Of a stretch of DNA of 64,000 bases, positions 1 to 8,703 are shown one piece after another. The number at the start of each line of letters is the position of its first letter. Positions within the stretch are counted from its first letter, which is position 1. The position numbers were made by a program, and so were the translations under genes. This DNA is from Pseudacidovorax sp. (lineage in GTDB: Bacteria > Pseudomonadota > Gammaproteobacteria > Burkholderiales > Burkholderiaceae_C). The stretch lies in contig NZ_JAGOPN010000007.1 in assembly GCF_017991995.1 (NCBI RefSeq), forward strand, positions 224,604-288,603. Reading direction: 5' to 3'. The notes under the pieces were generated by a model. It worked only from the letters and a program-made list of their open reading frames with translations, had not been told where the DNA came from and did no database searches.

Positions 1-452
1 TCGGCGCCCACCGGCGCATCGCCAGTGAGTTCGAGCAGGCCGCCGTGGTCGTCGCTCAGGCCCAGCTCGCGGGCGGAGCACAGCATGCCCTGGCTTTCCA
101 CGCCGCGCAGCTTGCCCAGCTTGATCTTGAAGGGCTTGCCGTCCTCGCCCGGAGGCAGCTCGGCACCGACGAGCGCGCAAGGCACCTTGATGCCGACGCG
201 GGCGTTGGGCGCGCCGCAGACGATGTTAAGCAGCCCACCCTGGCCAGCGTCCACCTGGCACACGCGCAGGCGGTCGGCATTCGGATGCTGCACGGCCTCC
301 TTGATCTCGCCGACGACGATCTTGGTGAAGGGTGGCGCGGCGGGGCGGCGCTCCTCGACTTCGAAGCCGCCCATGGTCAGCGTGTCGGCCAGGGCTTCGG
401 AGGACAGGGGCGGATTGCAGAAGGCGCGCAGCCAGGATTCGGGGAATTGCAT
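1..452 (-). CDS. pheT: Phenylalanyl-tRNA synthetase beta subunit (N-terminal part, truncated by window edge)
   Basis: This is the N-terminal 150 residues of the beta subunit of PheRS, which with PheS forms the alpha2beta2 enzyme that charges tRNA-Phe in the cytoplasm. The translation begins [11 protein letters not shown], followed by the B1/B2 region and an EMAP/OB-fold tRNA-binding domain. That domain is visible as [19 protein letters not shown] and [16 protein letters not shown], then [17 protein letters not shown], all hallmark PheT segments. The start is the ATG whose complement lies at 450-452, just 15 bases past the pheS stop, so the two genes are cotranscribed and probably translationally coupled. 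The remaining roughly 650 residues lie outside the window. Identification is secure. Confidence 0.97.
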   Translation of the reverse strand, partial: MQFPESWLRAFCNPPLSSEALADTLTMGGFEVEERRPAAPPFTKIVVGEIKEAVQHPNADRLRVCQVDAGQGGLLNIVCGAPNARVGIKVPCALVGAELPPGEDGKPFKIKLGKLRGVESQGMLCSARELGLSDDHGGLLELTGDAPVGA

Positions 453-467
453 CGGGTCGCCCTCGTC

Positions 468-1511
468 TTATTGGAATTGGTTCAGGAAACGCAGGTCGCC
501 GTCGAAGAAGAGGCGCAGGTCGCTCACGCCGTAGCGCAGCATGGCCAAGCGGTCGATGCCCGAACCGAAGGCGAAGCCGATGTACTTCTCCGGGTCCAGG
601 CCCATGTTGCGCACCACCTGCGGATGCACTTGGCCGGAGCCCGAGACCTCCAGCCAGCGGCCGGCCAGCGGCCCCTTCTCGAACATGATGTCGATTTCGG
701 CGCTGGGCTCGGTGAAAGGGAAGTAGCTGGGGCGGAAGCGCAGCTTGAGCGCGCTGGTCTCGAAGAAGGCCTGGATGAAATCCAGGTACATCACCTTCAG
801 GTCCTTGAAGCTGACGTTCTGGCCGATCCACAGGCCCTCGACCTGATGGAACATGGGCGAATGCGTGGCATCGCTGTCCACACGGTAGGTGCGGCCCGGC
901 GCGATCACACGGATGTCGGGCATGCTCTCCTGGCCGGCGTACTGGCGCGCATGAGCCTGGGCATAGCGCACCTGCATCGGCGAGGTATGCGGGCGCAGGT
1001 TGAACAGCTGGCCGTCGTCGTCCTTCATGTCGACGTAGAAGGTGTCCTGCATCGAACGCGCCGGATGGTTGGGCGGGTTGTTCAGCGAGGTGAAGCTGAA
1101 CCAGTCGGTCTCGACCTCGGGGCCGTCGGCCACGTCGAAGCCCATGCTGGCGAAGATGGCCTCGATGCGTTCCTGCGCGCGCGCCACCGGGTGCAGGCCG
1201 CCCCCGACACGGCGACGGCCGGGCAGCGTGACGTCCAGCGCCTCAGCCTGCAGCTGTGCGTTGAGTTCAGCATCGGCCAGTTCCTGGCGCCGGGCATTGA
1301 GCGCGGCCTCGATCGCCTGCTTGGCCACGTTGATGGCGGCGCCGCGGCTCTTCTTCTCGTCGACCGGCAACTGGGCCAGGCCCTTCATCAGTTCCGTGAC
1401 GCGGCCGGACTTGCCCATGAACTGCGCCTTCGCGTTCTCGAGCTCAGCGGGTGCCCGGGCGCCAGCGAAGGCGGCACGGGCTTGGTCGACCAGGGTGTCC
1501 AGTTCGTTCAT
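468..1511 (-). CDS. pheS: Phenylalanyl-tRNA synthetase alpha subunit
   Basis: This is the catalytic alpha subunit of PheRS, 347 residues, close to the usual 330-350. An N-terminal coiled-coil tRNA-binding arm (residues 1-90) precedes the class II core. Motif 2 is seen around [10 protein letters not shown], and motif 3 in the C-terminus as [17 protein letters not shown]. The open frame extends 20 codons further upstream. I chose the ATG at 1511 because [15 protein letters not shown] matches the normal PheS N-terminus. It sits fifth in the thrS-infC-rpmI-rplT-pheS-pheT order. A strong hairpin with a T-tract (1605-1638) separates it from rplT, so pheST expression may depend on read-through or on a promoter in the 178-base gap. 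Confidence 0.98.
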   Translation of the reverse strand: MNELDTLVDQARAAFAGARAPAELENAKAQFMGKSGRVTELMKGLAQLPVDEKKSRGAAINVAKQAIEAALNARRQELADAELNAQLQAEALDVTLPGRRRVGGGLHPVARAQERIEAIFASMGFDVADGPEVETDWFSFTSLNNPPNHPARSMQDTFYVDMKDDDGQLFNLRPHTSPMQVRYAQAHARQYAGQESMPDIRVIAPGRTYRVDSDATHSPMFHQVEGLWIGQNVSFKDLKVMYLDFIQAFFETSALKLRFRPSYFPFTEPSAEIDIMFEKGPLAGRWLEVSGSGQVHPQVVRNMGLDPEKYIGFAFGSGIDRLAMLRYGVSDLRLFFDGDLRFLNQFQ

Positions 1512-1604
1512 GGAATGCGTGCGATGCGGAGAAATGGAGAGGGCCGTGACCGCTGGGGGCAAACGCACCAACCTGGGGTCGATGCGCGCGCTGCGGGGCC
1601 CATG

Positions 1605-1638
1605 AAAAAGGGCCGGAGCTTTTTCAAGCGCCAGCCCT
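1605..1638 (-). terminator. Rho-independent terminator between rplT and pheS
   Basis: On the minus strand a 13-position stem (AGGGCTGGCGCTT with AAGCTCCGGCCCT, one mismatch and one G-T pair) closes a GAAA loop and is followed by TTTTT. It lies 50 bases downstream of the rplT stop and about 94 bases upstream of the pheS start. It could end the ribosomal-protein transcript or act as a partial terminator. I found no Phe-rich leader peptide in front of it, unlike E. coli pheM. Confidence 0.8.
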
Positions 1639-1689
1639 GGAACCGTGGGCGTGCGCGGCTCCGCCGGAGCGGACGCGCACTGGGCGGAA

Positions 1690-2049
1690 TCAAGCAGCCA
1701 GCTTGGCCTTGACCTGCTCCACGATGCCGGCGAAAGCCGCCTTGTCGTGCACGGCGATGTCGGCGAGGACCTTGCGGTCGATCTCGATGCCGGCCTTGCG
1801 GATGCCGTTGGCGAACTGGCTGTACGTCAGGCCCAGTTCACGGGAGGCGGCGTTGATACGCGCAATCCACAGACGACGGAAGACGCGCTTCTTGGCGCGG
1901 CGGTCACGGTAGGCGTACTGGCCCGCCTTCATCACCGCCTGCTTGGCGATGCGGAAGACGTTGCCGCGACGACCGCGGAAGCCCTTGGCAAGGGCGAGAA
2001 CCTTCTTGTGGCGGGCGCGAGCGGTTACACCACGTTTGACGCGAGGCAT
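1690..2049 (-). CDS. rplT: 50S ribosomal protein L20
   Basis: Ribosomal protein L20 binds 23S rRNA early in 50S assembly. It is 119 residues, the family's normal length, very basic, and starts [18 protein letters not shown]. The conserved [20 protein letters not shown] and [11 protein letters not shown] segments are intact. It follows rpmI by 28 bases on the same strand, in the universal infC-rpmI-rplT arrangement. In other bacteria L20 represses this operon translationally; I did not identify the corresponding RNA site here. Confidence 0.98.
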   Translation of the reverse strand: MPRVKRGVTARARHKKVLALAKGFRGRRGNVFRIAKQAVMKAGQYAYRDRRAKKRVFRRLWIARINAASRELGLTYSQFANGIRKAGIEIDRKVLADIAVHDKAAFAGIVEQVKAKLAA

Positions 2050-2077
2050 GTTGAATCCTTCCTAGTTCGTCGGTTGA

Positions 2078-2281
2078 TCAAATGCCTTGGCCGGGCAGCA
2101 TGGCGGCCATCGAAACCATGTTGGTCTCGTGAACCGTCACCGCACCGCGCAGGTGGCGCTTGTTCTTGGTGGTCTTCTTGGTCAGGATGTGACGCTTGAA
2201 GGCTTGACCGCGCTTGACGGTGCCACCGGGACGAACGCGGAAGCGTTTCTTCGCGCTGCTCTTGGTCTTCATCTTGGGCAT
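2078..2281 (-). CDS. rpmI: 50S ribosomal protein L35
   Basis: Ribosomal protein L35 is a small basic component of the 50S subunit. It is 67 residues, beginning [20 protein letters not shown] and containing the conserved [16 protein letters not shown] block. It lies between infC and rplT with short spacers (142 and 28 bases), which fits a single operon. A clear AAAAGGAG-type ribosome binding site precedes the ATG on the minus strand. Confidence 0.98.
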   Translation of the reverse strand: MPKMKTKSSAKKRFRVRPGGTVKRGQAFKRHILTKKTTKNKRHLRGAVTVHETNMVSMAAMLPGQGI

Positions 2282-2423
2282 GTGAATGCTCCTTTTACTT
2301 GTGCTCGCAAGGCGCCGGGAATCCTTCCCGAACTTGTTGGCCTTCGAGGCACTTCTTCATCCCGCCACCCGCGCCTTGCGGCGCCGGCGGCGAAATCCTT
2401 TGCAGGCAGGCGAAGCTCGCGCT

Positions 2424-3020
2424 TCAGGCCTGGCCGGACGTTGCCGGCTCGGCGGCCTTGGGAGCCGCCCCACCCTTCTTGCGGCCCGGCGCGATCATCA
2501 TGATCATCTGCCGGCCTTCCAGCTTGGGGAACTGCTCGACCACGATGGCGTCGCCCAGTTCGTCCCGGATGCGCTGCAGCAGGGCCAGGCCCAGCTCCTG
2601 GTGCGTGATCTCGCGACCGCGGAAGCGCAGCGTGATCTTGCACTTGTCGCCGTCGTCCAGGAAACGCCGGATGTTGCGCATCTTGATGTTGTAGTCGCCA
2701 TCGTCGGTACCGGGCCGGAACTTGACTTCCTTGACCTCGATGACCTTCTGCTTCGACTTCGCCTCGGCGGCCTTCTTCTGTTCGAGGAACTTGAACTTGC
2801 CGTACTCGATCAACCGGCAGACCGGCGGATTGGCGGCAGCAACCACCTCGACTAGGTCCACGTCGTGCTCGCCGGCCAGACGCAATGCCTCGGAAAGGCT
2901 CACAACGCCCAGGGCCTCGTTTTCGGGTCCGAACAGGCGAACTTCCGGGGCCATGATTTCCCGGTTCAGGCGGTGTTGGCGTTCCTCGCGTTGGCGACGG
3001 TCGCGAAATGCAGTAGCGAT
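2424..3020 (-). CDS. infC: Translation initiation factor IF-3, with non-canonical ATC start
   Basis: IF-3 binds the 30S subunit, keeps it from joining 50S and proofreads start codon selection. From an ATC at 3018-3020 the protein is 198 residues. An N-domain ([40 protein letters not shown]) is joined by a lysine-rich linker to the C-domain ([33 protein letters not shown]). The first ATG (complement 2952-2954) would remove 22 residues including [18 protein letters not shown], the normal IF-3 N-terminus. Upstream of the ATC the frame runs only AGG ACT GAA GCC before a TGA, so no ATG, GTG or TTG is available. IF-3 genes commonly use rare AUU/AUC starts, so that IF-3 discriminates against its own mRNA. 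Confidence 0.95.
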   Translation of the reverse strand: MATAFRDRRQREERQHRLNREIMAPEVRLFGPENEALGVVSLSEALRLAGEHDVDLVEVVAAANPPVCRLIEYGKFKFLEQKKAAEAKSKQKVIEVKEVKFRPGTDDGDYNIKMRNIRRFLDDGDKCKITLRFRGREITHQELGLALLQRIRDELGDAIVVEQFPKLEGRQMIMMIAPGRKKGGAAPKAAEPATSGQA

Positions 3021-3034
3021 GGCTTCAGTCCTTC
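3018..3034 (-). promoter_or_regulatory. Ribosome binding site deciding the ATC start of infC
   Basis: The minus strand carries GAAGGA (complement 3029-3034), 8 bases before ATC (complement 3018-3020). This is a good Shine-Dalgarno match at ideal spacing. No comparable site precedes the downstream ATG, where the upstream bases already encode conserved IF-3 sequence. The site therefore supports initiation at ATC. Confidence 0.8.
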
Positions 3035-3125
3035 ATCAGATGCTACAAATTCTGTAGCTAACGCCGTTGTTGGCACGCACCCAAGTAAAGCGCAGGCCCG
3101 GCAGGAAAGCCGGACCTGAGGGTTG

Positions 3126-5033
3126 TCAACGCTTGCTGGAGATGTCGTCGGCGATCTTTTGGGAGAACGCCTCCACCGACATGACACCGAGGTCGACATT
3201 GCCTCGGGCGCGCACCGCAACGGCACCGGCTTCCTTTTCCTTGTCACCCACGACGAGGATGTAGGGAAGCTTTTGCAGCGAATGCTTGCGTATTTTATAC
3301 GTGATCTTCTCGTTCTGCAGATCGAGCTGCACCCTAAACCCTTGATGGCGCAGCGTTTTCGCAACTTCCGCAGCATAGTCGGCCTGCGCATCCGTGATGT
3401 TCAGCACCGAAATCTGCACCGGCGCGAGCCAAACAGGCATGGCGCCGGCGTGGTGCTCGATCAGCATGCCGATGAAACGCTCGAGGCTGCCGACGATGGC
3501 TCGGTGCAGCATCACCGGATGGGCGCGGCCACTCGACTCCGTCACATACTCGGCGCCCAGGCGCTCGGCCATGTTGAAGTCCACCTGCATCGTGCCGCAT
3601 TGCCACTGGCGGCCGATGGCGTCGCGCAACGTGTACTCGATCTTGGGGCCATAGAAGGCCCCATCGCCCGGGGCGATGACGAAGTCCACGCCCGATCGGC
3701 GCAGCGCTTCCATCAGCGCGCCTTCGGCCTTGTCCCAGAGCTCGTCGGAACCGATGCGGTGCTCGGGGCGCGTGGCCACCTTGTAGAGGATGTCCGTGAA
3801 GCCGAAGTCCGCATACACCGTGAGCAACTGCGACGTGTAGGCCACGCATTCCTCGAGGATGTGGTCCTCCGTGCAGAAGATGTGGCCGTCATCCTGCGTG
3901 AAGCCGCGCACACGCATGATGCCGTGCAGGCCGCCCGAGGGCTCGTTGCGGTGGCACTGGCCGAACTCGCCGTAGCGCAGCGGCAGTTCGCGGTAGCTGC
4001 GCAGGTCGCTCTTGAAGATGAGCACATGGCCGGGGCAGTTCATCGGCTTCAGCGCGTAGTCGCGCTTTTCCGACTCCGTGACGAACATGTTCTCGCGGTA
4101 GTTCTGCCAATGGCCCGTCTTCTCCCACAGGCTCTTGTCGAGGATCTGCGGGCCCTTCACTTCCTGGTAGCCCGTGTCCTTGTAGACCTGGCGCATGTAC
4201 TGCTCGACGGCCTGCCACAGGGCCCAGCCCTTGGGATGCCAGAAGACCACGCCGGGTGCGACGTCGTCGATGTGGAACAGATCGAGTTCCTTGCCCAGCT
4301 TGCGGTGGTCGCGCTTCTCGGCCTCCTCGATGCGCTGGATGTACTGATCGAGTTGCTTCTTGTCGGCCCAGGCCGTGCCGTAGATGCGCTGCAGCTGCTC
4401 GTTCTTGGCATCGCCGCGCCAGTAGGCGCCGGCCAGCTTCGTAAGCTTGAAGACCTTCAGAAAGCGCGTGTTGGGCACGTGCGGTCCGCGGCACATGTCC
4501 ACATATTCCTGGTGGTAGTACAGGCCCATGGCCTGCTCGTCGGGCATGTCCTCGACCAGGCGCAGCTTGTAGTCCTCGCCACGGGACTTGAACACCTCGA
4601 TCACCTCGGCGCGCGGCGTCATCTTCTTGATGACGTCGTAGTCCTGGGCGATCAGCTCCCTCATGCGCTGCTCGATGGCGGCCATGTCGTCGGGCGTGAA
4701 GGGGCGCTCGTAGGAGATGTCGTAGTAGAAGCCCTCGTCGATCACCGGGCCGATCACCATCTTTGCAGTCGGATAGAGCTGCTTGACCGCATGGCCGACC
4801 AGGTGGGCGCAGGAGTGGCGGATGATCTCCAGCCCTTCCTCGTCCTTCGGCGTGATGATCTGCAGGCGGGCATCGTGGTCGATGAGATCGCTGGCGTCCA
4901 CCAGCTTGCCGTCCACCTTGCCGGCCACCGTGTTCTTGGCAAGACCGGGGCCGATGGACTGGGCCACTTCGGCGACCGTCACGGGGCTGGGGTATTCGCG
5001 GCGAGAGTTGTCGGGGAGCGTGATCTGGATCAT
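3126..5033 (-). CDS. thrS: Threonyl-tRNA synthetase
   Basis: ThrRS charges tRNA-Thr and edits mischarged Ser-tRNA-Thr. It is 635 residues, close to the E. coli length of 642. The TGS domain (residues 1-61) is followed by the editing domain and then the class II core. [10 protein letters not shown] carries the zinc cysteine, [20 protein letters not shown] is motif 2, and the C-terminal anticodon domain follows. I chose the ATG at 5033 ([10 protein letters not shown]) over an in-frame ATG 24 bases upstream because it matches the family start. It is the first gene of the thrS-infC-rpmI-rplT cluster. Its leader carries a Thr-rich peptide and a terminator, suggesting control by charged tRNA-Thr supply. 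Confidence 0.98.
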   Translation of the reverse strand: MIQITLPDNSRREYPSPVTVAEVAQSIGPGLAKNTVAGKVDGKLVDASDLIDHDARLQIITPKDEEGLEIIRHSCAHLVGHAVKQLYPTAKMVIGPVIDEGFYYDISYERPFTPDDMAAIEQRMRELIAQDYDVIKKMTPRAEVIEVFKSRGEDYKLRLVEDMPDEQAMGLYYHQEYVDMCRGPHVPNTRFLKVFKLTKLAGAYWRGDAKNEQLQRIYGTAWADKKQLDQYIQRIEEAEKRDHRKLGKELDLFHIDDVAPGVVFWHPKGWALWQAVEQYMRQVYKDTGYQEVKGPQILDKSLWEKTGHWQNYRENMFVTESEKRDYALKPMNCPGHVLIFKSDLRSYRELPLRYGEFGQCHRNEPSGGLHGIMRVRGFTQDDGHIFCTEDHILEECVAYTSQLLTVYADFGFTDILYKVATRPEHRIGSDELWDKAEGALMEALRRSGVDFVIAPGDGAFYGPKIEYTLRDAIGRQWQCGTMQVDFNMAERLGAEYVTESSGRAHPVMLHRAIVGSLERFIGMLIEHHAGAMPVWLAPVQISVLNITDAQADYAAEVAKTLRHQGFRVQLDLQNEKITYKIRKHSLQKLPYILVVGDKEKEAGAVAVRARGNVDLGVMSVEAFSQKIADDISSKR

Positions 5034-5050
5034 GGAAAACCTCGGAGCGG

Positions 5051-5082
5051 AAAACAAAAAAGCGCGGGGGTGAGCCGCGCTT
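5051..5082 (-). terminator. Terminator/attenuator hairpin immediately upstream of thrS
   Basis: The minus strand has a perfect 8-bp stem, AAGCGCGG and CCGCGCTT (complement 5075-5082 and 5060-5067), with a 7-base loop and a TTTTTGTTTT tail. It ends only 17 bases before the thrS ATG. The upstream gene aceA already has its own terminator at 5363-5391, so a second terminator here makes sense as an attenuator of thrS. The minus-strand segment CCCGCGC just after the leader-peptide stop (complement 5117-5123) can pair with the GCGCGG of the 5' arm, which would give an antiterminator. Confidence 0.85.
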
Positions 5083-5124
5083 CGTGCTGGATGAGCGAGC
5101 CGGACCTGCCGGCGCTGCGCGGGC

Positions 5125-5187
5125 CTACCGGCCGCTTCCTTCGGAAAGCGGACCGAACGATTCGGTGCCTGTAGTTCGCGGTGTCAT
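5125..5187 (-). CDS. Putative Thr-rich leader peptide of thrS
   Basis: This is a 20-codon reading frame starting [12 protein letters not shown]. Four of its first eight codons are Thr, and three of them are ACA or ACT, which are uncommon in a genome this GC-rich. The stop codon is followed within 1-2 bases by CCCGCGC, a segment able to compete for the thrS-proximal terminator stem. A weak purine-rich ribosome site (GAGAAAGG) precedes the ATG. The arrangement matches classical ribosome-mediated attenuation: stalling at Thr codons when charged tRNA-Thr is scarce would favour the antiterminator. No function beyond regulation is expected. Existence of the peptide is inferred from sequence only. 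Confidence 0.7.
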   Translation of the reverse strand: MTPRTTGTESFGPLSEGSGR

Positions 5188-5237
5188 AACCAGATTGCCT
5201 TTCTCGCCCTTGTTGGTGGACAGACGGTGAGCCGGCG

Positions 5238-5243
5238 ATTGTA
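5238..5243 (-). promoter_or_regulatory. Possible -10 element of the thrS leader promoter
   Basis: TACAAT on the minus strand (5 of 6 matches to TATAAT) lies about 50 bases upstream of the leader-peptide ATG. I see no good -35 hexamer at 16-18 bases. The transcript would start near 5231 and carry a leader of about 200 bases before thrS. Confidence 0.35.
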
Positions 5244-5362
5244 GCGGGCCCTCGCCTCGAGGCGCCGATGCACAACGCACTGCCAAAAAGGATGAAGGCG
5301 CTTTCGCAGGCCACAAGAGGCCGCGCCAGTCCAGCGCGCGCCCAAACCCGCACGCCAGAAGC

Positions 5363-5391
5363 AAAAAGGGCCCGGCCAGTGGCCGAGCCCT
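5363..5391 (-). terminator. Rho-independent terminator of aceA
   Basis: The minus strand has an 11-bp stem (AGGGCTCGGCC with GGCCGGGCCCT, one G-T pair), a 3-base loop and TTTTT. It lies 28 bases after the isocitrate lyase stop and separates aceA transcription from the thrS leader. Confidence 0.9.
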
Positions 5392-5418
5392 GCTCCCTGA
5401 GCAAACCTGCTGAACCGA

Positions 5419-6750
5419 TCAGTGGAACTGCTCTTCCTCCGTCGAGCCCGTCAGCGCCTTCACGCTGGACGAGCCGCCCTGGATGACGGTGGTCACGTCA
5501 TCGAAATAACCAGCGCCGACCTCCTGCTGGTGCGACACGAAGGTGTAGCCCTTCTCGCGCGCGGCGAACTCGGGCTCCTGCACCATCTCGGTGTAGTGCT
5601 TCATGCCTTCGCCGCGGGCATAGGCATGGGCGAACTGGAAGGTCTGGAACCAGTTGATGTGGATGCCGGCCAGCGTGATGAACTGGAACTTGTAGCCGAG
5701 CGCCGACAGGTCTTCCTGGAACGAGGCAATCTGCTTTTCGTTCAGGTTCTTCTTCCAGTTGAACGAGGGCGAGCAGTTGTAGCTCAGCAGCTTGCCTGGG
5801 CAGGCGGCATGCACGGCCTGGGCGAACTCGCGGGCGAAGCCGATGTCGGGCACACCGGTCTCGCACCACACCAGGTCGGCATAGGGCGCGTAGGCGACGC
5901 CGCGGCTGATGGACTGCTCCAGGCCGTTCTTGACGCGGAAGAAACCTTCCTGCGTGCGTTCGCCCGTCAGGAAGGGCTTGTCGTTGGCGTCGTGGTCGCT
6001 GGTGATCAGGTTGGCAGCCTCGGCGTCCGTGCGGGCCAGCACGATCGAAGGCACACCCATCACGTCAGCGGCAAAACGCGCGGCGATCAGCTTCTCGACG
6101 GCCTCCTGCGTGGGCACCAGCACCTTGCCGCCCATGTGGCCGCACTTCTTGACGGCGGCCAGCTGGTCTTCGAAGTGCACGCCTGCAGCGCCGGCCGCGA
6201 TCATGTTCTTCATCAGCTCGAAGGCGTTGAGCACGCCGCCAAAGCCGGCTTCGGCATCGGCCACGATGGGCAGGAAGTAGTCGACGAACTCCGCATCGCC
6301 GGGGTTGATGCCACGGCCCCACTGGATCTCGTCGGCACGCTTGAAGGTGTTGTTGATGCGGCGGACCATGGTGGGCACCGAGTCGTACGCGTAGAGCGAC
6401 TGGTCGGGATACATGGTCTCGGACGTGTTGCCGTCGGCAGCGACCTGCCAGCCCGACAGGTACACGGCCTCCAGGCCGGCCTTGGCCTGCTGCATGGCCT
6501 GGCCTGCGGTGATGGCGCCGAAGGCGTTGACGTAGCCCTTCTTGGCACCGCCGTTGATCTTCTCCCACAGCTTCTCGGCGCCGCGCTGGGCCAGCGTGTA
6601 TTCGATCGGCACCGAGCCGCGCAGGCGGACCACGTCGGCGGCGCTGTAGCCACGCTTCACGCCCTTCCAGCGCGGGTTGGTCGCCCAGTCCTTCTCGAGG
6701 GCGCTGATTTGCTGGTCGCGGCTGAGTTGTTCGGTGATGGCTTGAGGCAT
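5419..6750 (-). CDS. aceA: Isocitrate lyase
   Basis: Isocitrate lyase cleaves isocitrate to glyoxylate and succinate, the first step of the glyoxylate shunt used on acetate, fatty acids and other C2 sources. It is 443 residues, close to the E. coli AceA length. The active-site [18 protein letters not shown] loop contains the catalytic KKCGH motif. [23 protein letters not shown] and [12 protein letters not shown] are also family hallmarks. The start [15 protein letters not shown] at 6750 was preferred over an ATG 15 bases upstream. The gene is monocistronic, with a terminator at 5363-5391 and a palindrome about 95 bases upstream of the start (6845-6858) that may bind a carbon-metabolism regulator. 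Confidence 0.98.
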   Translation of the reverse strand: MPQAITEQLSRDQQISALEKDWATNPRWKGVKRGYSAADVVRLRGSVPIEYTLAQRGAEKLWEKINGGAKKGYVNAFGAITAGQAMQQAKAGLEAVYLSGWQVAADGNTSETMYPDQSLYAYDSVPTMVRRINNTFKRADEIQWGRGINPGDAEFVDYFLPIVADAEAGFGGVLNAFELMKNMIAAGAAGVHFEDQLAAVKKCGHMGGKVLVPTQEAVEKLIAARFAADVMGVPSIVLARTDAEAANLITSDHDANDKPFLTGERTQEGFFRVKNGLEQSISRGVAYAPYADLVWCETGVPDIGFAREFAQAVHAACPGKLLSYNCSPSFNWKKNLNEKQIASFQEDLSALGYKFQFITLAGIHINWFQTFQFAHAYARGEGMKHYTEMVQEPEFAAREKGYTFVSHQQEVGAGYFDDVTTVIQGGSSSVKALTGSTEEEQFH

Positions 6751-6844
6751 GGTGCTGGACTCCAAGGTTGCAATGCGTGGTCGGAAGGCTCGGCGGCGAG
6801 ATCGCTGCTTGGCCTCTACTGTACGAGCACCTCTTGTGTCTTAT

Positions 6845-6858
6845 GTCTTATATAAGAC
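6845..6858. promoter_or_regulatory. Palindrome upstream of aceA, candidate operator
   Basis: GTCTTATATAAGAC is a perfect 14-bp palindrome in an AT-rich patch within GC-rich DNA, 95 bases upstream of the aceA start. A partial overlapping copy of the half-site (GTCTTAT) lies just beside it. Short symmetrical AT-centred sites of this kind are typical of GntR-family regulators; which protein binds here is not shown by the sequence. Confidence 0.6.
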
Positions 6859-7089
6859 TTTTTTTAGTCCAATGAATTCAATGAGTTAGAGAACGAATTC
6901 CGCATCAAGAAATCAACTTCTTTGTCATGAAAGACGAAAGTGCGTCCGTCCACCGCCTCATCTCACCATGAGAAATGCCTTTTCCTTGCGTGGAAGGCGA
7001 AGCCCCTGGCCATCGAACGGCGGCCACGCGCAAGCCCACAGGTGCACCGCGGGCAAAAAGACGGAGCCTTGACCTCATGGAGCCATCGC
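6859..7089. other. Non-coding interval between aceA upstream region and the GGCT-like gene
   Basis: Apart from the palindrome at 6845-6858 I see no convincing gene, RNA or terminator in this stretch. Short frames here lack ribosome sites and family features. It presumably holds aceA promoter elements, but no clear -35/-10 pair could be assigned. Confidence 0.5.
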
Positions 7090-7539
7090 TCATCCGCGCC
7101 CTTGTCGCGCCTGCCAATGCGCGATCCAGTCGCCGGAAGGAATCACCGGCGTCCCGCGGACATGCCGGGGATGGATCTCGTAGACCAGGCACGTGACCTG
7201 CCGGCCCCCGTTGAGCGCAACCGACACGTGGCGCCGGCGGTACTCGCCTTCGTCGTCACCCTGGACCTCCTCCAGCGCATCGAGTGCGCGCTCGACCTCC
7301 GGCGCGACCTCGTACACCTCGCCTACGACCAGGCCGACTCCCCCGAGTACCACACCCGGATACGGCCCCAGGTCGTGCAGTACACCGGCGATGCAGCCTG
7401 TGCCGCCGAAGCGCGGGGCCGGTGGTCCGAAGCGATGGATGTCATTGCTGCCCCCGCGCCGCAAGGTGCCATAGACGAACACGGTGCGTGGCTGCGCCGG
7501 GGAGCGATCCGGAAGGAAGGTGTTCAGGGGCTCAGGCAT
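7090..7539 (-). CDS. Gamma-glutamylcyclotransferase (AIG2/GGCT)-like protein
   Basis: This is a 149-residue protein with the GGCT fold signature. VFVYGTLRRGGSN (residues 20-32) forms the substrate-binding YGTL loop, and LDALEEVQGDDEGEYRRRHV in the middle corresponds to the conserved acidic and YRR region. Characterised members cyclise gamma-glutamyl amines or peptides to 5-oxoproline; many bacterial homologues are uncharacterised, so the substrate is open. It stands alone on the minus strand and is divergent from the DMT permease, whose start is 27 bases from this gene's start, so the two promoters overlap. Cytoplasmic; no signal peptide. Confidence 0.85.
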   Translation of the reverse strand: MPEPLNTFLPDRSPAQPRTVFVYGTLRRGGSNDIHRFGPPAPRFGGTGCIAGVLHDLGPYPGVVLGGVGLVVGEVYEVAPEVERALDALEEVQGDDEGEYRRRHVSVALNGGRQVTCLVYEIHPRHVRGTPVIPSGDWIAHWQARQGRG

Positions 7540-7565
7540 GATCGACCGCCCCGCTAGCGCGGGGC

Positions 7566-8543
7566 ATGAAGGAAAGAAAGAACAGTCTAGTGACGCCCTC
7601 CTCTGCGCCGACCTCGTCCCATCGCCTGCTTTCCTATGGTTGCCTGGCGCTCAGCATGACGCTCGTCGGCAGCTATGTGGCGCTGTCCAAGCCACTGGTG
7701 GCGACCTTTCCCGTGCTGCTGCTAGCCTGGCTGCGCTTCGGCATCGCCGCACTCGCGATGCCGCACTGGCTGCGCAAGCCCGCCGACGAGCCGCCGATGA
7801 CCGGGCGAACGCGCGGGCTGGTGTTCCTCGAATCCTTCCTCGGCAACTTCCTCTTCTCCATCTTCATGCTGTTCGGCGTGCGCATGACGAGCGCGGTCTC
7901 GGCGGGCGTGATCATGGCGGCCATTCCCGCGATGGTGGCCATCGGCAGTTGGCTGTTCCTGCGCGAGCGCATCGGCGCGCGGGTGGTGGCAGCCATCGGC
8001 TGCGCCGCCGCGGGCATCGGCCTGCTGGCGCTGGCACCCCATCAGGCCCATGCGGATGCCACGGGTGGTGGGCCTGCCATGCCGTGGCTCGGCAACCTGC
8101 TGGTGTTCTGCGCGGTGCTGTGCGAAGCGGCCTATGCGGTCATCGGCAAATCGCTCACGGGTCGGCTGGGGCCTCGCCGCATCTCCGCACTGATCAACCT
8201 GTGGGGCTTTGCGCTGAGCACCCCGTTTGGCGTCGCGCTGGCCTGGAACTTCGACTTCGCCGCGGTTCCGGCGGGCATGTGGATGCTGCTGGTGGCCTAC
8301 GCCCTGGCGGCCAGCATCTGGACGGTGTGGCTCTGGATGACCGGACTGAAGGGCGGCGTGCCAGCCTCGCAGGCCGGTGTGTTCACGGTGATGTTGCCGG
8401 TGGCGGCGGCGCTCGTGGGCGTGTTCGTGCTCGGCGAGTCGCTGTCGGCGTTGCAACTGTTGGCCTTTGCTGCCGCGCTGGCCGGCGTCGTGCTGGCCAC
8501 ATGGCCTTCGCGCAGCAGCCGGACGACGCAAACGCAGCTTTGA
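7566..8543 (+). CDS. EamA/DMT-superfamily permease
   Basis: This is a 325-residue integral membrane protein with about ten hydrophobic segments and two EamA repeats, the layout of the drug/metabolite transporter superfamily. The first repeat spans roughly residues 25-155 and the second 170-310. The segment ending FVLGESLSALQLLAFAAALA is the typical last-helix region. Members export amino acids, nucleosides or drugs; the substrate cannot be told from sequence. It is divergent from the GGCT-like gene with only 26 bases between starts. The start at 7566 (MKERKNSLV) gives a short basic N-terminus before helix 1. Confidence 0.9.
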   Translation: MKERKNSLVTPSSAPTSSHRLLSYGCLALSMTLVGSYVALSKPLVATFPVLLLAWLRFGIAALAMPHWLRKPADEPPMTGRTRGLVFLESFLGNFLFSIFMLFGVRMTSAVSAGVIMAAIPAMVAIGSWLFLRERIGARVVAAIGCAAAGIGLLALAPHQAHADATGGGPAMPWLGNLLVFCAVLCEAAYAVIGKSLTGRLGPRRISALINLWGFALSTPFGVALAWNFDFAAVPAGMWMLLVAYALAASIWTVWLWMTGLKGGVPASQAGVFTVMLPVAAALVGVFVLGESLSALQLLAFAAALAGVVLATWPSRSSRTTQTQL

Positions 8544-8703
8544 GCGACGCGGGCCTGTTTCTCTCGGAAAAAAGCAACGCGCCCCTTTGAAAAGCCTTGT
8601 TCTCCCTTGGAAAGGCGTTTCTTCTCCATTAGCATCAGGGACACCCAGGAAGACACCGTTTTCATTGGGAAGACTGCATCTATCCAACGACAAGGACTCA
8701 ACC

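Noticed and set aside
1508..1693. Possible pheM-like leader peptide before pheS
   Set aside because: The only frame spanning the terminator has at most two adjacent Phe codons, no ATG in a sensible place and no ribosome site.
45..1712. 555-residue open frame on the plus strand
   Set aside because: It lies antisense to pheT and pheS, which are unmistakable. Its composition (runs of Ala, Gly, His, Val) is what GC-rich antisense frames give, with no family features.
3123..5174. 683-residue plus-strand frame opposite thrS
   Set aside because: It is the antisense shadow of a certain thrS gene, with low-complexity composition and no ribosome site.
5030..5404. Longer protein-coding frame upstream of thrS
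   Set aside because: It has Trp/Arg/Gly-rich sequence without family features. The Thr-rich 20-codon frame and the terminators explain the region better.
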